A stretch of 64,000 nucleotides of DNA, taken from the NCBI GenBank assembly GCA_964399535.1, contig CAYNRE010000074.1, forward strand, positions 1 to 64,000, given 5' to 3'. This DNA is from CAYNRE01 sp964399535. Lineage in GTDB: Bacteria; Planctomycetota; Planctomycetia; Pirellulales; CAYNRE01. Under the pieces are notes generated by a model. The model searched no databases. It saw only the letters and a program-made list of their open reading frames with translations, and was not told the origin of the DNA. Made by a program: the position numbers and the translations under genes. Of this stretch, positions 51,576-61,817 are shown one piece after another (the first letter of the stretch is position 1; each line of letters begins with the position of its first letter).

Positions 51576-52838
51576 ATGCCCGCACCGTCTGGCGAGATCC
51601 CCCCCTTCCGCGTTGTTACGGCCGACCGGCTGCAAAAGCTGCCGCCGTACCTTTTTGCGCGGATCAACGCCGTCAAGTATCAGAAGCGGCGCCAGGGGGA
51701 GGACGTGATCGACCTGGGGATGGGCAACCCTTCGGACCCGCCCCAGGAAATCGTGATCGAAAAACTGGCCGAGGCGGCTCGCGACCCGGGCAATCACGGT
51801 TACAGCGTGGCCCAAGGCGTGATGAGCCTGCGGCGCGAGGTGGCCGGCAAGTACTTCAAGAAGTACGGGGTCCGGCTCGACCCCGAAACCGAGACCCTGG
51901 TCTGCCTCGGCTCCAAAGAAGGGTTCAGCCACATGTGCCTGGCCCTGGTTGGGCCGGGCGATATCGCGATCGTGCCGGCGCCCTATTTTCCCGCCCACGT
52001 CTACGCCGTGACGCTGGCCTCGGGCCACGCGCTGACGCTCGAGGTTGCGGACAACGACCGGTTTCTCTCGAACATTGCCCAGGCCTGCGAGACGCTGCAC
52101 CCTCGCCCCAAGGTGCTCATTGTCAACTATCCTCACAACCCCTCCTCGGTAACGGTTGAGCCCGAGTTCTTCGTCGACGTGGTGCGCCTCGCGAAACGCT
52201 ATGGGCTGATGGTGATTAGCGACCTGGCCTACGGCGACGTGGCGTTCGACGGTTATGTGCCCCCCAGTTTTCTGGCGGCTCCCGGCGCGCTCGACGTGGG
52301 CGTCGAGTTCACCACGATGAGCAAGGGCTACAATATGGCCGGTTGGCGCTGCGGCTTTTGCTGTGGCAACGCCGAGATGGTCAAGGCCTTGGCCACGATC
52401 AAGGGTTACTACGATTACGGCATGTTCTTGCCGATCCAGGTGGCCGCGATCATGGCCCTGCGCCATACCGACGCGGCGGTTGAATCTCAGGCCGCGATCT
52501 ACCAACGCCGCCGCGATGTGCTGTGCGAGGGATTGCGCCGCCTGGGATGGACCATGGAAACTCCCCGGGCCGGCATGTTTGCCTGGGCCAAGGTACCCGA
52601 ACCCTGGGCCAGCCAGATGAGCACCATGGACTTCGCGACGAAGCTCTTGGAGGAGGGCAACGTGGCGGTCAGCCCCGGCAGCGGATTCGGGCCGGCCGGC
52701 GAAGGTTATCTGCGCCTAGCCTTGGTGGAAAACGAAAATCGCCTGCGCCAGGCCGTACGGCAAATCGGCCGCTGTCTGGGAAGCGATGCCCGGCTGAAGG
52801 AGTTGGCACCGAGTTCCACGCCCGCCGGCGCCTCGTAG
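51576..52838 (+). CDS. Class I/II PLP-dependent aminotransferase (AlaC-like)
   Basis: The 420-residue enzyme transfers amino groups with pyridoxal phosphate. The N-terminal half has VIDLGMGNPSDPPQEIV and the Asn-Pro stretch NYPHNPSSVTV. The PLP-linking Lys is about residue 250 in SKGYNMAGWRCGF. Overall it resembles the AlaC/YfbQ alanine aminotransferase and LL-diaminopimelate aminotransferase group; the exact substrate is not decided by the sequence. The length fits the family. Confidence 0.92.
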   Translation: MPAPSGEIPPFRVVTADRLQKLPPYLFARINAVKYQKRRQGEDVIDLGMGNPSDPPQEIVIEKLAEAARDPGNHGYSVAQGVMSLRREVAGKYFKKYGVRLDPETETLVCLGSKEGFSHMCLALVGPGDIAIVPAPYFPAHVYAVTLASGHALTLEVADNDRFLSNIAQACETLHPRPKVLIVNYPHNPSSVTVEPEFFVDVVRLAKRYGLMVISDLAYGDVAFDGYVPPSFLAAPGALDVGVEFTTMSKGYNMAGWRCGFCCGNAEMVKALATIKGYYDYGMFLPIQVAAIMALRHTDAAVESQAAIYQRRRDVLCEGLRRLGWTMETPRAGMFAWAKVPEPWASQMSTMDFATKLLEEGNVAVSPGSGFGPAGEGYLRLALVENENRLRQAVRQIGRCLGSDARLKELAPSSTPAGAS

Positions 52839-52898
52839 CACGCCGCGGTCTCTTGCATCCGATTGCACCCCTGCCCGCCAACGAAGACCCTCCCGCCA

Positions 52899-53330
52899 AT
52901 GCCGCACCTTGCCTGGCGATACCTACACCTGGCGCTCGGCTGGGGCGGGCTGATCGCGTTTCTGGCCACCGGCCAGTACATGGATCGTTGGCTCGATCAT
53001 CTGGTGGGGCAGCCCGACCAGGTGCGGCTGTTGTTCCGCTCGACCCATATTTATTTGCTTTGGTCGGCGCTGGCCAACCTGCTGGTGGGAAGCTACTGGC
53101 AGCCGCGACTCGGGCGTGCGGCCGCGGGGCTGCAAGTGCTGGGGTCGCTTGCGCTGTTGGCAGGCCCCGGGCTGCTGCTGGGAGGGTTCATGGAAGAGCC
53201 CTATCTAACTAATTTGGCTCGCCCCTGGTCGCGGCCCGCCATTTTTCTGGCCTTGGGCGGGTCTGTGCTACACGCCGTGGCCTGTTGGTGGCCTGCTCAA
53301 GCCGAGCCATCGATCGCCAGGTCGTCGTAG
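52899..53330 (+). CDS. Small four-helix membrane protein of unknown function
   Basis: I do not recognise this 143-residue protein. It has four predicted membrane helices (about 5-25, 43-60, 70-92, 105-125), with ATGQYMDRWLDHL after the first and RSTHIYLLWSALANLLVGSYW around the second. No soluble domain is present. It starts about 60 bases after the aminotransferase and may share its transcript. Confidence 0.7.
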   Translation: MPHLAWRYLHLALGWGGLIAFLATGQYMDRWLDHLVGQPDQVRLLFRSTHIYLLWSALANLLVGSYWQPRLGRAAAGLQVLGSLALLAGPGLLLGGFMEEPYLTNLARPWSRPAIFLALGGSVLHAVACWWPAQAEPSIARSS

Positions 53331-53544
53331 TGCAAACGGCATAGTGCAAGTGGCCCGAGCCCGCTGGGGGGCCAATGGCCCTTGCCTGCTCGGCAAAACC
53401 GTTAGAACCCGGCGCCGGCTCGCGCCCCGCGCTCGCCCGCGTGGGCTAGTCTTTGGTAGCGCTGGGCGTGGTCGTCAACTTCGCCGCTTGGGGGCGGCGG
53501 ATTCTCGCGTGGATCGGCCCTTGGCGCCCTACCGGAGCCGGTCG
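53331..53544. other. Short gap before the methyltransferase gene
   Basis: No gene is seen in this 214-base gap. ACCGGAG about nine bases before 53545 supports the methyltransferase start. Confidence 0.3.
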
Positions 53545-54393
53545 ATGCAGCGCGAGCAGTTTGAGCTTCATGCCCGAATCGAGCGCAGCCACTGGTGGTT
53601 CGCCGCCCGGCGGACGATCGTTCGGCGGCTGCTCAATCGCCTGGTACCCCCTGGCCAAGGTGTGCGGCTGGTCGACGTTGGTTGCGGAACCGGCGGTAAC
53701 TTGTTCGCACTGGCCGACGACTACCGTTGCCTGGGAATCGACACCTCGGCCGCCGCGATCGAACTGGCCAAGCGACGCTTTCCCGACGTGGAGTTTCTTT
53801 GCGGTTGGGCGCCCGACGACATTCGCCCTGAGTTGAGCGAAGCCCGGATCGTGCTGCTCATGGACGTGCTCGAGCACGTGCCGGACGACTTCGCCATGCT
53901 GGCCCGGCTTTGGGAGGCGGCCTCGCCGGGAACGCTGTTTCTGATCACGGTGCCGGCCGACCCCCGCTTGTGGTCTCCCCACGATCAGGCGTTTGGCCAC
54001 TACCGACGCTACACCCGTCAGCGTTTCGAGCGGTTATGGCAGCAATTGCCGGCCAACTGCTGGTTGAGCTCGGGACTGAACGCCCGGTTGCAAGGGGCGA
54101 TCCGAACGGTCCGCTGGCTCAGCCGGTGGCGCGGCGCTGCGTCGGGGGCGGCGGGAACCGATTTTCAGGTGCCCGGCCCAAGGGTGAATCGCTTGCTGCT
54201 GCGGACCTTTGCCGGAGAAGCCGACCGGCTGCTCGCCGCGCTCGAGGGGTCGGGTCGGCCGTACCAGTCGGGGGTAAGCTGGCTCGCCGTGCTCGAACGG
54301 GTGCCTGGCCCCTGCCCGGTGCAAAGCCGTCCGAGCGACGTGGCCGCCGACGAGCACGATCCCCAGGCTTTGCTGGCGGTAGCTGGCCGGTAA
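53545..54393 (+). CDS. SAM-dependent methyltransferase (class I)
   Basis: The 282-residue protein has the Rossmann methyltransferase signature VDVGCGTGGNLF (about 43-54) followed by the acidic loop CLGIDTSAAAIELAKRRFPD and motif IV region VLLMDVLEHVPDDF. The N-terminal HARIERSHWWFAARRTIV element is typical of the Methyltransf_11/23 group acting on small molecules or lipids. The substrate is unknown. It lies upstream of cdsA, but there is no operon evidence. Confidence 0.88.
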   Translation: MQREQFELHARIERSHWWFAARRTIVRRLLNRLVPPGQGVRLVDVGCGTGGNLFALADDYRCLGIDTSAAAIELAKRRFPDVEFLCGWAPDDIRPELSEARIVLLMDVLEHVPDDFAMLARLWEAASPGTLFLITVPADPRLWSPHDQAFGHYRRYTRQRFERLWQQLPANCWLSSGLNARLQGAIRTVRWLSRWRGAASGAAGTDFQVPGPRVNRLLLRTFAGEADRLLAALEGSGRPYQSGVSWLAVLERVPGPCPVQSRPSDVAADEHDPQALLAVAGR

Positions 54394-54636
54394 TCGGGCC
54401 CGCGGCTGGCCAATCGCCAGGCATTCGGCCGCGACACGGGCGAGCTGACTCGGCGGGTGCTCGTTCGCCTGCTCCAGGGGCTGCTGGCTCGACACCGGAT
54501 CGCTCCTGTCGATAATGGGGCCGCCCCGGAACTCGGCCGGTCGCCCAAATGGCGCGAACGTGCTTCGGCGCTTGCTCCCAGCATTGCGTACCCCGTGGGC
54601 GTCCATGGTGGGCTGGTTTTTCAGCGACGTGGGTGA
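54394..54636. other. Gap upstream of cdsA
   Basis: No supported gene is seen in this 243-base stretch. Confidence 0.3.
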
Positions 54637-55545
54637 ATGGCGTCGCGCTCTTGGATCGAGAGTATCGCTATGCTGCGCTGGCGACTGTTGCTCGGAGTGG
54701 GCTTCACGTTGGCGCTGGTCGGCCTGTGTGTGGCGGATCATAAGCTCAGTCCGCCCGGGCTGGTGCTGCTGCCGCTGGTCGGTGTCGTGCTCTTGGCCGG
54801 AGCACAAGAATTGCTGGCCCTGTTGTCCTCGCGTCCTGTCGCTCCGCGTCCCGAATCGGTCTACGGCGGAACGCTCTTGTTGCTGGCGGCCAACGGCCTG
54901 GCGCTTTGGGCGCCAGCCGGTCAGCCTCCTTTGTTTTGGCCGGCCTGCGCCTTGGCCCTGGCCGTGATCGGGGTCTTCGTCCGGGAAATGATCGCCTACC
55001 GCCAGCCGGGGCAGTCGATCGAGCGAGCGGCGCTGGCGCTGTTGGCCCTGTTGTACCTTCCCTGGCTGATGACCATGGCGATTCAGCTTCGCGGCCAGGG
55101 AGGCGGGCAAACCGGGGTGTTGGCCATCGTATCGCTCGTGCTCGTGGTCAAGCTGGCCGATATCGGTGCGTATACCGTGGGAAGGCTCCTCGGGCGCCAC
55201 AAAATGTCTCCCTGGCTCAGCCCCGGAAAGACCCTGGAGGGGGCCGCCGGCGCGCTCGGTTTCGCGGTGCTGGGCGCCTGGCTCAGTTGCGATTGGCTGA
55301 TGGCTCGGCTAGGGCCTGACGGTCGCGGTTCGGCGGTCGCCGGCTGGATTGCCTATGGGCTGGCGATCGCCCTGGCAGGTATGGCGGGCGACCTGGCCGA
55401 GTCGCTGCTGAAGCGCGAAGCGGGCCAGAAAGATTCCAGCCGCTGGATGCCCGGCTTCGGCGGCGTGCTTGACCTATTAGATTCAATTCTCTTCGCCGCG
55501 CCGGTCGCCTACTTGTTTTGGACGACGGGCATCGTCGGCCGTTGA
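54637..55545 (+). CDS. cdsA: Phosphatidate cytidylyltransferase CdsA
   Basis: The 302-residue membrane enzyme makes CDP-diacylglycerol, the precursor of phospholipids. It has about eight hydrophobic helices. The C-terminal signature reads SLLKREAGQKDSSRWMPGFGG then VLDLLDS. In the usual CdsA pattern the G-x-H-G-G His and the following D-R are present; here Phe and Leu replace His and Arg. This is a real deviation but may be a lineage variant. An ATG at 54670 is an alternative start. Confidence 0.85.
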   Translation: MASRSWIESIAMLRWRLLLGVGFTLALVGLCVADHKLSPPGLVLLPLVGVVLLAGAQELLALLSSRPVAPRPESVYGGTLLLLAANGLALWAPAGQPPLFWPACALALAVIGVFVREMIAYRQPGQSIERAALALLALLYLPWLMTMAIQLRGQGGGQTGVLAIVSLVLVVKLADIGAYTVGRLLGRHKMSPWLSPGKTLEGAAGALGFAVLGAWLSCDWLMARLGPDGRGSAVAGWIAYGLAIALAGMAGDLAESLLKREAGQKDSSRWMPGFGGVLDLLDSILFAAPVAYLFWTTGIVGR

Positions 55546-55767
55546 GCGACCCTGTTTTGGGCAAAGGGCCCCTCTGACGGGGAGTGCTGAAAAACCGCGG
55601 AAATTGCCTAACCGGAATAAAGTGAAGCACTTGCGATTAAAGATCGGGCCCAGGCTCTCGCTGCCCGGGTTCGACACGGTATAAGTGTATATGGCCTGCG
55701 GAGCCCGAGACCCGCTCCCCGGGGAGGTGCCCGCCGCGCGGCCCAACGAGGCCCGCTGCATCAGACG
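55546..55767. other. Gap upstream of phoH
   Basis: No gene is seen. TATAAG at about 55681 is a possible -10 box, but no convincing -35 box is at the right spacing. Confidence 0.3.
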
Positions 55768-56715
<948 letters not shown>

Positions 56716-56730
56716 GGGCGGCAGGGAACC

Positions 56731-59007
56731 ATGGCATCGGGCAGTCAAAAACGGACTCGATCCGAACGCGTCGCGGCACTCGAGCTGCCTCCCAACCGGG
56801 TGGCGAGGGTGTTGGCCTACCTGCGCCGGGGCGGAGTGCTGCTGCGCATCGCGCTGGGGGTGCTGGCGGCCGCCCTGGTGGTGCTGGTCACGAGCGCTTG
56901 GGCCCCGCCCTTTGAGTTCCGTACCGGCTACGTTCCCCCGCGCGACGTGGTGGTCCGGGCCGAATTTCGCGAGCTTGATCAGCAAGCCACCCGCGACGCT
57001 CGCCAGAGGGCGGCTTCCCAGGTGCGTTATGTGTACGCTCAAGACCCCGAACCGCTGGTACAGCTTCGGGCGGGGCTGGTGCGTCGGCTCATCGAGCTGA
57101 CCAGCGCCGAAACCGCCGAAGCGCTGGATCCCAAGCTGTGGGACGAGTTCCAGCCTCCCCCCACGGCGGAAGGGGCGCCGGCGACTATTGAAGATCGCGA
57201 TGCCGATTTTCTGGCCCTGCGGGCAGCGCTGGCGGGCGAAGAGGCCCAAGCCCAGTTGGCCAAAACCCTGGCCGATATTTTTCAACCGTTTGAGCGTAAC
57301 GGGCTGTTGGACCGCCTGCCCCAAGAGCTCGACACGGGGAACCAAGAGGAAATCTTCGTTCACCCGCTCGGGCAGCCGACCGAACGGCACCTGGTTAAAG
57401 TAACCGATGTGCTGATCGGCAACGCGAGCCTGCTCGAGGAAAAGCTCGGCTCACGGCTCCCCTCGGCCGAGTTGGCCCGGTATGCGTTTGCCTGGCTACG
57501 CCCTCGGATCACCAGCACCCGCACCCTGGCGCTCGACGAACCGCTGACCCGCGAGGCTCGCGAGGCGGCGATGGACGCGGTGAGCGATGTTTACATCGTT
57601 CATCCGGTGGGACAGGTCCTGGCCAAGGGGGCTACTGCGATCGGGGCCGAGCAGTTTCGGCTGCTCGAGTTGGAACACCAGGCGCTGCTTTCGCAACGCA
57701 CCCTGGCGCAGCAGCTGGCCCGCGGCCTCTCCGCGATGGTGCTGGTGGTGGCGCTGGGCGTTTTGTGCGGCTACTACACTTACCACCGCCAGCGGTTGCT
57801 GATCGCCAATCTGGGGCGCTACGTCACTTTGCTGGCCGTGGTGGTGCTGACGGTTGCCCTGGCCAATTGGCTGGCGATCGACAGTTGGCGGGCCGAGCTG
57901 ATTCCGATGGTGCTGTTCGGCATGACCATGACCGTGGCCTACCGCCAGGAACTGGCCCTTTTGCTCTCGGCCGCCATGGCACTGGTGTTGGTGGCGACGC
58001 TGGGTGTTGGCCCCCCGTTTGGCGCCTTTCTGGTGTTGTTCGGCACCACGGCGGCCGCGATTCTCATGATGGCCCGCATTCGCAGTCGCAGCAAACTGAT
58101 CAAAGTCGGGTTCTGCGCTAGCGTCGTGGCGTTCGTGTTTACCCTGGCGGCGGGGGTGATCGAAGACCAACCGCTGGGGCGCCCCTGGCTAACCCAAGCC
58201 GCGCTCAATGCCCTGTGGACCTTTGTCACCGGGTTTCTCATGACCGGCATGTTGCCGTTCATCGAAAGCCTGTTCGGGGTGCTTACCGAGATCAGTTTGC
58301 TCGAACTGGGCGATGTCGCCCACCCCTTGCTTCAGGAACTGGTGCGGCGGGCGCCGGGCACCTACAACCATTCGATCAACGTCGCCTCGCTGGCCGAGGC
58401 CGCGGCCGAGAGCATCGGCGCCCGGGGCCTGCTGGTGCGGGTGGGGGCCTACTTTCACGACATCGGCAAGATGCTCAAACCGGGTTACTTCGTGGAAAAC
58501 ATGGGCCAAGAGGCCAACCGGCACGACGCGCTGATGCCGGCCATGAGCACGCTGATCATCATCGCCCACATCAAGGACGGGGCCGACTTGGCCCGGCAGC
58601 ATCACCTGCCGCAACCGATCATCGACTTCATCGAGCAGCACCACGGCACCACGCTGGTGGAATATTTCTTCCAGCGGGCCAACCAACAGCGCGACGCGGG
58701 CGCCGGCGGGGGAGAAATCGACGAACGCAGCTATCGCTACCCGGGACCCAAACCGCAAACCAAGGAAGCGGCCGTGCTGATGATGGCCGACGCGGTCGAA
58801 AGCGCCGCGCGAACGCTGGTCGACCCCACCCCGGGTCGCGTCGAGGGCCTGGTCAACGAAATCGCGATGAAGCGGCTGCTCGACGGTCAGTTCGACGAGT
58901 GCGGACTGAACTTGCGCGAGTTGCACACCGTGCAGGAAAGTTTGATCAAATCGGTGGTCGCGGTCTACCACTCTCGGGTTAAGTACCCTGGGCAGCGGAC
59001 TGCGTAA
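56731..59007 (+). CDS. 7TM-HD phosphohydrolase (PgpH-type c-di-AMP phosphodiesterase)
   Basis: The 758-residue protein has an extracellular 7TM-HDED-type region (about 70-300), about seven membrane helices (about 340-540), and a cytoplasmic HD domain with YNHSINVASLAEAA and HDIGK (about 575), plus a later EQHHGT motif. PgpH-type enzymes hydrolyse cyclic di-AMP. The HD metal-binding motif is intact. It lies 15 bases after phoH and 28 before ybeY, in the order seen in many bacteria. Cyclic-di-AMP activity is inferred from the family. Confidence 0.92.
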   Translation: MASGSQKRTRSERVAALELPPNRVARVLAYLRRGGVLLRIALGVLAAALVVLVTSAWAPPFEFRTGYVPPRDVVVRAEFRELDQQATRDARQRAASQVRYVYAQDPEPLVQLRAGLVRRLIELTSAETAEALDPKLWDEFQPPPTAEGAPATIEDRDADFLALRAALAGEEAQAQLAKTLADIFQPFERNGLLDRLPQELDTGNQEEIFVHPLGQPTERHLVKVTDVLIGNASLLEEKLGSRLPSAELARYAFAWLRPRITSTRTLALDEPLTREAREAAMDAVSDVYIVHPVGQVLAKGATAIGAEQFRLLELEHQALLSQRTLAQQLARGLSAMVLVVALGVLCGYYTYHRQRLLIANLGRYVTLLAVVVLTVALANWLAIDSWRAELIPMVLFGMTMTVAYRQELALLLSAAMALVLVATLGVGPPFGAFLVLFGTTAAAILMMARIRSRSKLIKVGFCASVVAFVFTLAAGVIEDQPLGRPWLTQAALNALWTFVTGFLMTGMLPFIESLFGVLTEISLLELGDVAHPLLQELVRRAPGTYNHSINVASLAEAAAESIGARGLLVRVGAYFHDIGKMLKPGYFVENMGQEANRHDALMPAMSTLIIIAHIKDGADLARQHHLPQPIIDFIEQHHGTTLVEYFFQRANQQRDAGAGGGEIDERSYRYPGPKPQTKEAAVLMMADAVESAARTLVDPTPGRVEGLVNEIAMKRLLDGQFDECGLNLRELHTVQESLIKSVVAVYHSRVKYPGQRTA

Positions 59008-59035
59008 TACGGTGCGCCGAGGCAGAGGGGTTTGC

Positions 59036-59575
59036 GTGCTGGAAATAGCGATACACGATCGGACCGCGCGGCCAACCGCGGAGCTAAATCGCCTGAAGTC
59101 CGCCGTGGCCGAGGTTTGCCGGCAGGCCGGCGTGTCGGCGGCCGAGATCAGCGTGGCCCTGGTGGACGACGCGCAGATTGCCGAATTGCACCAGCGCTAC
59201 CTCGAGCTTGCCGAGCCGACCGATGTGCTGAGTTTCGTGCTCAGCCACGACGGCGGGCGCCTGGAGGGGGAGATCGTCGCCAGCGTCGATACGGCCACCC
59301 GGCAGGCGCTCCGGTGCGGCTGGCCGGCGGCCGACGAGCTACTGCTGTACGTGGTGCACGGCGCTCTGCACCTGGTGGGGTACGACGACATCGACCCCGC
59401 CGACCGCCGACGAATGCGGCAGGCCGAGCGACGGATCCTGGCAGGTTTCGGCCTCGATCCGCCGGCCACCCCGGACGAAGACTCTGGGGACGACACCGCA
59501 GTTGCAACCGCAGGCGCCCCGCGCGAGGCCGCGCCGCGGGCGAGCACGGCCAAGGGGTGCGCTCATGGCCGCTGA
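59036..59575 (+). CDS. ybeY: Endoribonuclease YbeY
   Basis: The 179-residue zinc-dependent RNase acts in 16S rRNA maturation and ribosome quality control. The fold is recognised from EPTDVLSFVLS and the metal site HGALHLVGYDD. The usual third ligand of the H-G-x-L-H-L-x-G-x-D-H motif is His; here it is Asp. This may be a lineage variant or may change metal binding. GTG at 59036 was chosen over 59012 because AGAGGGG lies close upstream. The last residues are low complexity and overlap the next gene by 11 bases. Confidence 0.9.
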   Translation: MLEIAIHDRTARPTAELNRLKSAVAEVCRQAGVSAAEISVALVDDAQIAELHQRYLELAEPTDVLSFVLSHDGGRLEGEIVASVDTATRQALRCGWPAADELLLYVVHGALHLVGYDDIDPADRRRMRQAERRILAGFGLDPPATPDEDSGDDTAVATAGAPREAAPRASTAKGCAHGR

Positions 59576-60857
59576 AAGCTGGACCGCCCTTGCGGTCGCC
59601 GCGTTGGCGCTGAGCATGTTCGCCGGGTTCACGGCCGCGGCGCTGCGAGAGTTTTCCCGCAGCCTGCTGGAAGAGCTTTGCCGATCGAACCAGCGGCTCG
59701 ATCGTTTCGAGGCGGTCCTGGTCGGCCACGGGTCGGTGGCCGAGGCGGCCCGGGCCGTACAAGTGCTGGGGCTTGCCCTGGCCGTGGGGGCCGCCTGTGC
59801 GGCGGGCCACGCCAGCCCTGAGATGCGCGCCTTGGGCCCCTGGCTTTGGGCCGTGCTGGCCGCCGCCGGGCTCTGGCTGGTGGTGCTGGTCCAGGTGGAT
59901 CTGGCCGAGTGGGCCGCTCGTCGCTGGGCTACGGCCTGGGTCTATCGCACCTGGCCGTTTTGGGCGTTGGTCCGCCGGCTGCTGTCGGTATCGGGCTTTC
60001 GGTTGGGGCAATGGCTCTTGCGCCATCTGGCCCCCGCCCCCGCGCCGTCCGAGCCCCAGGAGGAATTCGAGGACGAGATTCTCACCATTGTCGACGAAGG
60101 GCATCGCGAAGGGCTGCTTAAGGAAGAGGCCCGGGGCATGATCGAAGGGGTGATGGACCTGCGCGACGCCGAGGTGTCGGAGATTATGACGCCGCGCACC
60201 GACATGGCCTCGCTGCACGTAAATCGCTCGCTGGTCGAGGCGGCCAATTTCGCCATCGAGGTCGGACATTCCCGCATTCCCGTGTACGACAAGAACCGCG
60301 ACGACGTGATCGGCGTGCTCTATGTCAAGGATTTGCTCGGTGAGTTGGTTAAACCGACCGATCAAACCCGCCGCCCGCTGGGCGAAATCATCCGCCAGCC
60401 GGTCTTCGTGCCCGAATCGAAACGGGTGCCCGACTTGCTGCAAGAATTTCGCAAAACCCGCAACCACATGGCCGTGGTGCTCGACGAATTTGGCGGAGTC
60501 TCGGGCCTGATTACCATCGAAGACGTGCTGGAAGAGATCGTGGGCGATATCGCCGACGAGTACGACGAGGCCGAAGTCGAGGAAATCAAGCTGATCGATG
60601 AGCGGACCGCCGAGGTTTCGGCCCGGGCTCACATCGATGAAGTGAACGAGCGTCTGGGGCTGCGGCTTTCGGAAGAGAGCGATTTCGACACCGTGGGCGG
60701 ATTCGTTTTTACGGAACTGGGGCGCATTCCCAGGGCCGGCGAGGTCGTGGTCTGCAACAACGTGCGGATCACCGTGCTAGAAGTTTCCCGGCGGCGGATC
60801 GAGCGGCTGCGGATCGAAGTGCTCGACGAAACCCCCACCCAAAGCTCGGGAAACTAG
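59565..60857 (+). CDS. CorC/HlyC-type membrane protein with CBS pair
   Basis: The 430-residue protein has an N-terminal DUF21-like membrane region (about 1-150), a CBS domain pair (about 185-310, entered by EIMTPRTDMASLH), and a CorC_HlyC domain (about 325-415) with DFDTVGGFVFTELGRIP. Members of this group are linked to magnesium or cobalt homeostasis. Its position after ybeY matches the common ybeY-corC order. The overlap with ybeY suggests co-translation. Confidence 0.93.
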   Translation: MAAESWTALAVAALALSMFAGFTAAALREFSRSLLEELCRSNQRLDRFEAVLVGHGSVAEAARAVQVLGLALAVGAACAAGHASPEMRALGPWLWAVLAAAGLWLVVLVQVDLAEWAARRWATAWVYRTWPFWALVRRLLSVSGFRLGQWLLRHLAPAPAPSEPQEEFEDEILTIVDEGHREGLLKEEARGMIEGVMDLRDAEVSEIMTPRTDMASLHVNRSLVEAANFAIEVGHSRIPVYDKNRDDVIGVLYVKDLLGELVKPTDQTRRPLGEIIRQPVFVPESKRVPDLLQEFRKTRNHMAVVLDEFGGVSGLITIEDVLEEIVGDIADEYDEAEVEEIKLIDERTAEVSARAHIDEVNERLGLRLSEESDFDTVGGFVFTELGRIPRAGEVVVCNNVRITVLEVSRRRIERLRIEVLDETPTQSSGN

Positions 60858-61041
60858 CGCCCGCGGACGGCCTGGCGACTGCCTGGCACCATCGCCCCCG
60901 GGGCACCACCTCGCGCCGCACCGCGCCTCGCCCCGAGCGCTTGGCCTGGCCGCGGGGGGCTTGCTTGAAGACGGCATCCGGGTTCCGGCCCCGCTCCGGC
61001 CGGGCTTGTCAGCCGGGGGGGCTAGCGATCACCATGCCCCC
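60858..61041. other. Short gap before recO
   Basis: No gene is seen in these 184 bases. Confidence 0.3.
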
Positions 61042-61794
61042 ATGGCAAGCGAAAAGGCCCTGGCCCTGGTACTTCGGGTAACCGAGTTCAGCGAGACGAG
61101 CTACGTCGTTCGGCTGTTCACCCGGGAATTCGGCAAGATACACGCTCTGGCCAAGGGGGCTCGTCGACCCAAGGGGCCGTTCGAGGGCGCCCTTGACCTG
61201 GTTTGTTTATGTCGAGTAGTGTTCCTCCGCAAATCTGCGGACGCCCTCGATTTGGTGACCGAAGCCAAGCTCGAGCGGCGTTTCCGGGTGCCGGGCCGCG
61301 CCCTGTCTCGTCTGTATGCGGCCTACTATGTCGTTGAACTGCTCGACGCGTTGACCGATCGCGACGATCCTCATCCAGAACTATTCGATGCGGCCGATGC
61401 CACGCTTCAGGTGCTGGCCGGCCGCGGAGCGCTTGCCCCTTGGACTTTGCGCTGGGAAATGACCGCGCTGCGGTTGCTGGGCCACTTGCCCATGCTTTCG
61501 GCCTGCGCCGAATGCGGCGAGGAAATCGCCAGCGGTGGGCGGGTCTGGTTCGGCGTGCTCGCCGGCGGGCTACTCTGTCGGCGCTGCCGGCCAGGAAAAA
61601 CCCAAGTGATTTCCCTCAGTCCGGGCGCCCCCGCCGCCCTGGCCGGCCTGGCGGACCCGAGAACCTCGGCCGCCGACGTCGAGGCCCTGCCGCGGCCGTT
61701 GGCGGGCGAGTTGCGGGGCCTGGTGAATCAGTACCTCAGTCATCTGCTTGGTCGACCTCCGCGACTGCAACGCTACCTGGCGCTCGACCCCTGA
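61042..61794 (+). CDS. recO: DNA repair protein RecO
   Basis: The 250-residue protein loads RecA during gap repair and binds SSB. The N-terminal OB-fold shows LVLRVTEFSETSYVVRLFTR and GKIHALAKGARRPKGPF. A Cys4 zinc-finger-like site (CAECGEE ... CRRC) lies near the middle. The length is normal. It stands in the run between the corC-like gene and the TPR lipoprotein gene. Confidence 0.94.
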   Translation: MASEKALALVLRVTEFSETSYVVRLFTREFGKIHALAKGARRPKGPFEGALDLVCLCRVVFLRKSADALDLVTEAKLERRFRVPGRALSRLYAAYYVVELLDALTDRDDPHPELFDAADATLQVLAGRGALAPWTLRWEMTALRLLGHLPMLSACAECGEEIASGGRVWFGVLAGGLLCRRCRPGKTQVISLSPGAPAALAGLADPRTSAADVEALPRPLAGELRGLVNQYLSHLLGRPPRLQRYLALDP

Positions 61795-61817
61795 CCGGCA
61801 CTCGAAGGATGACCTGC

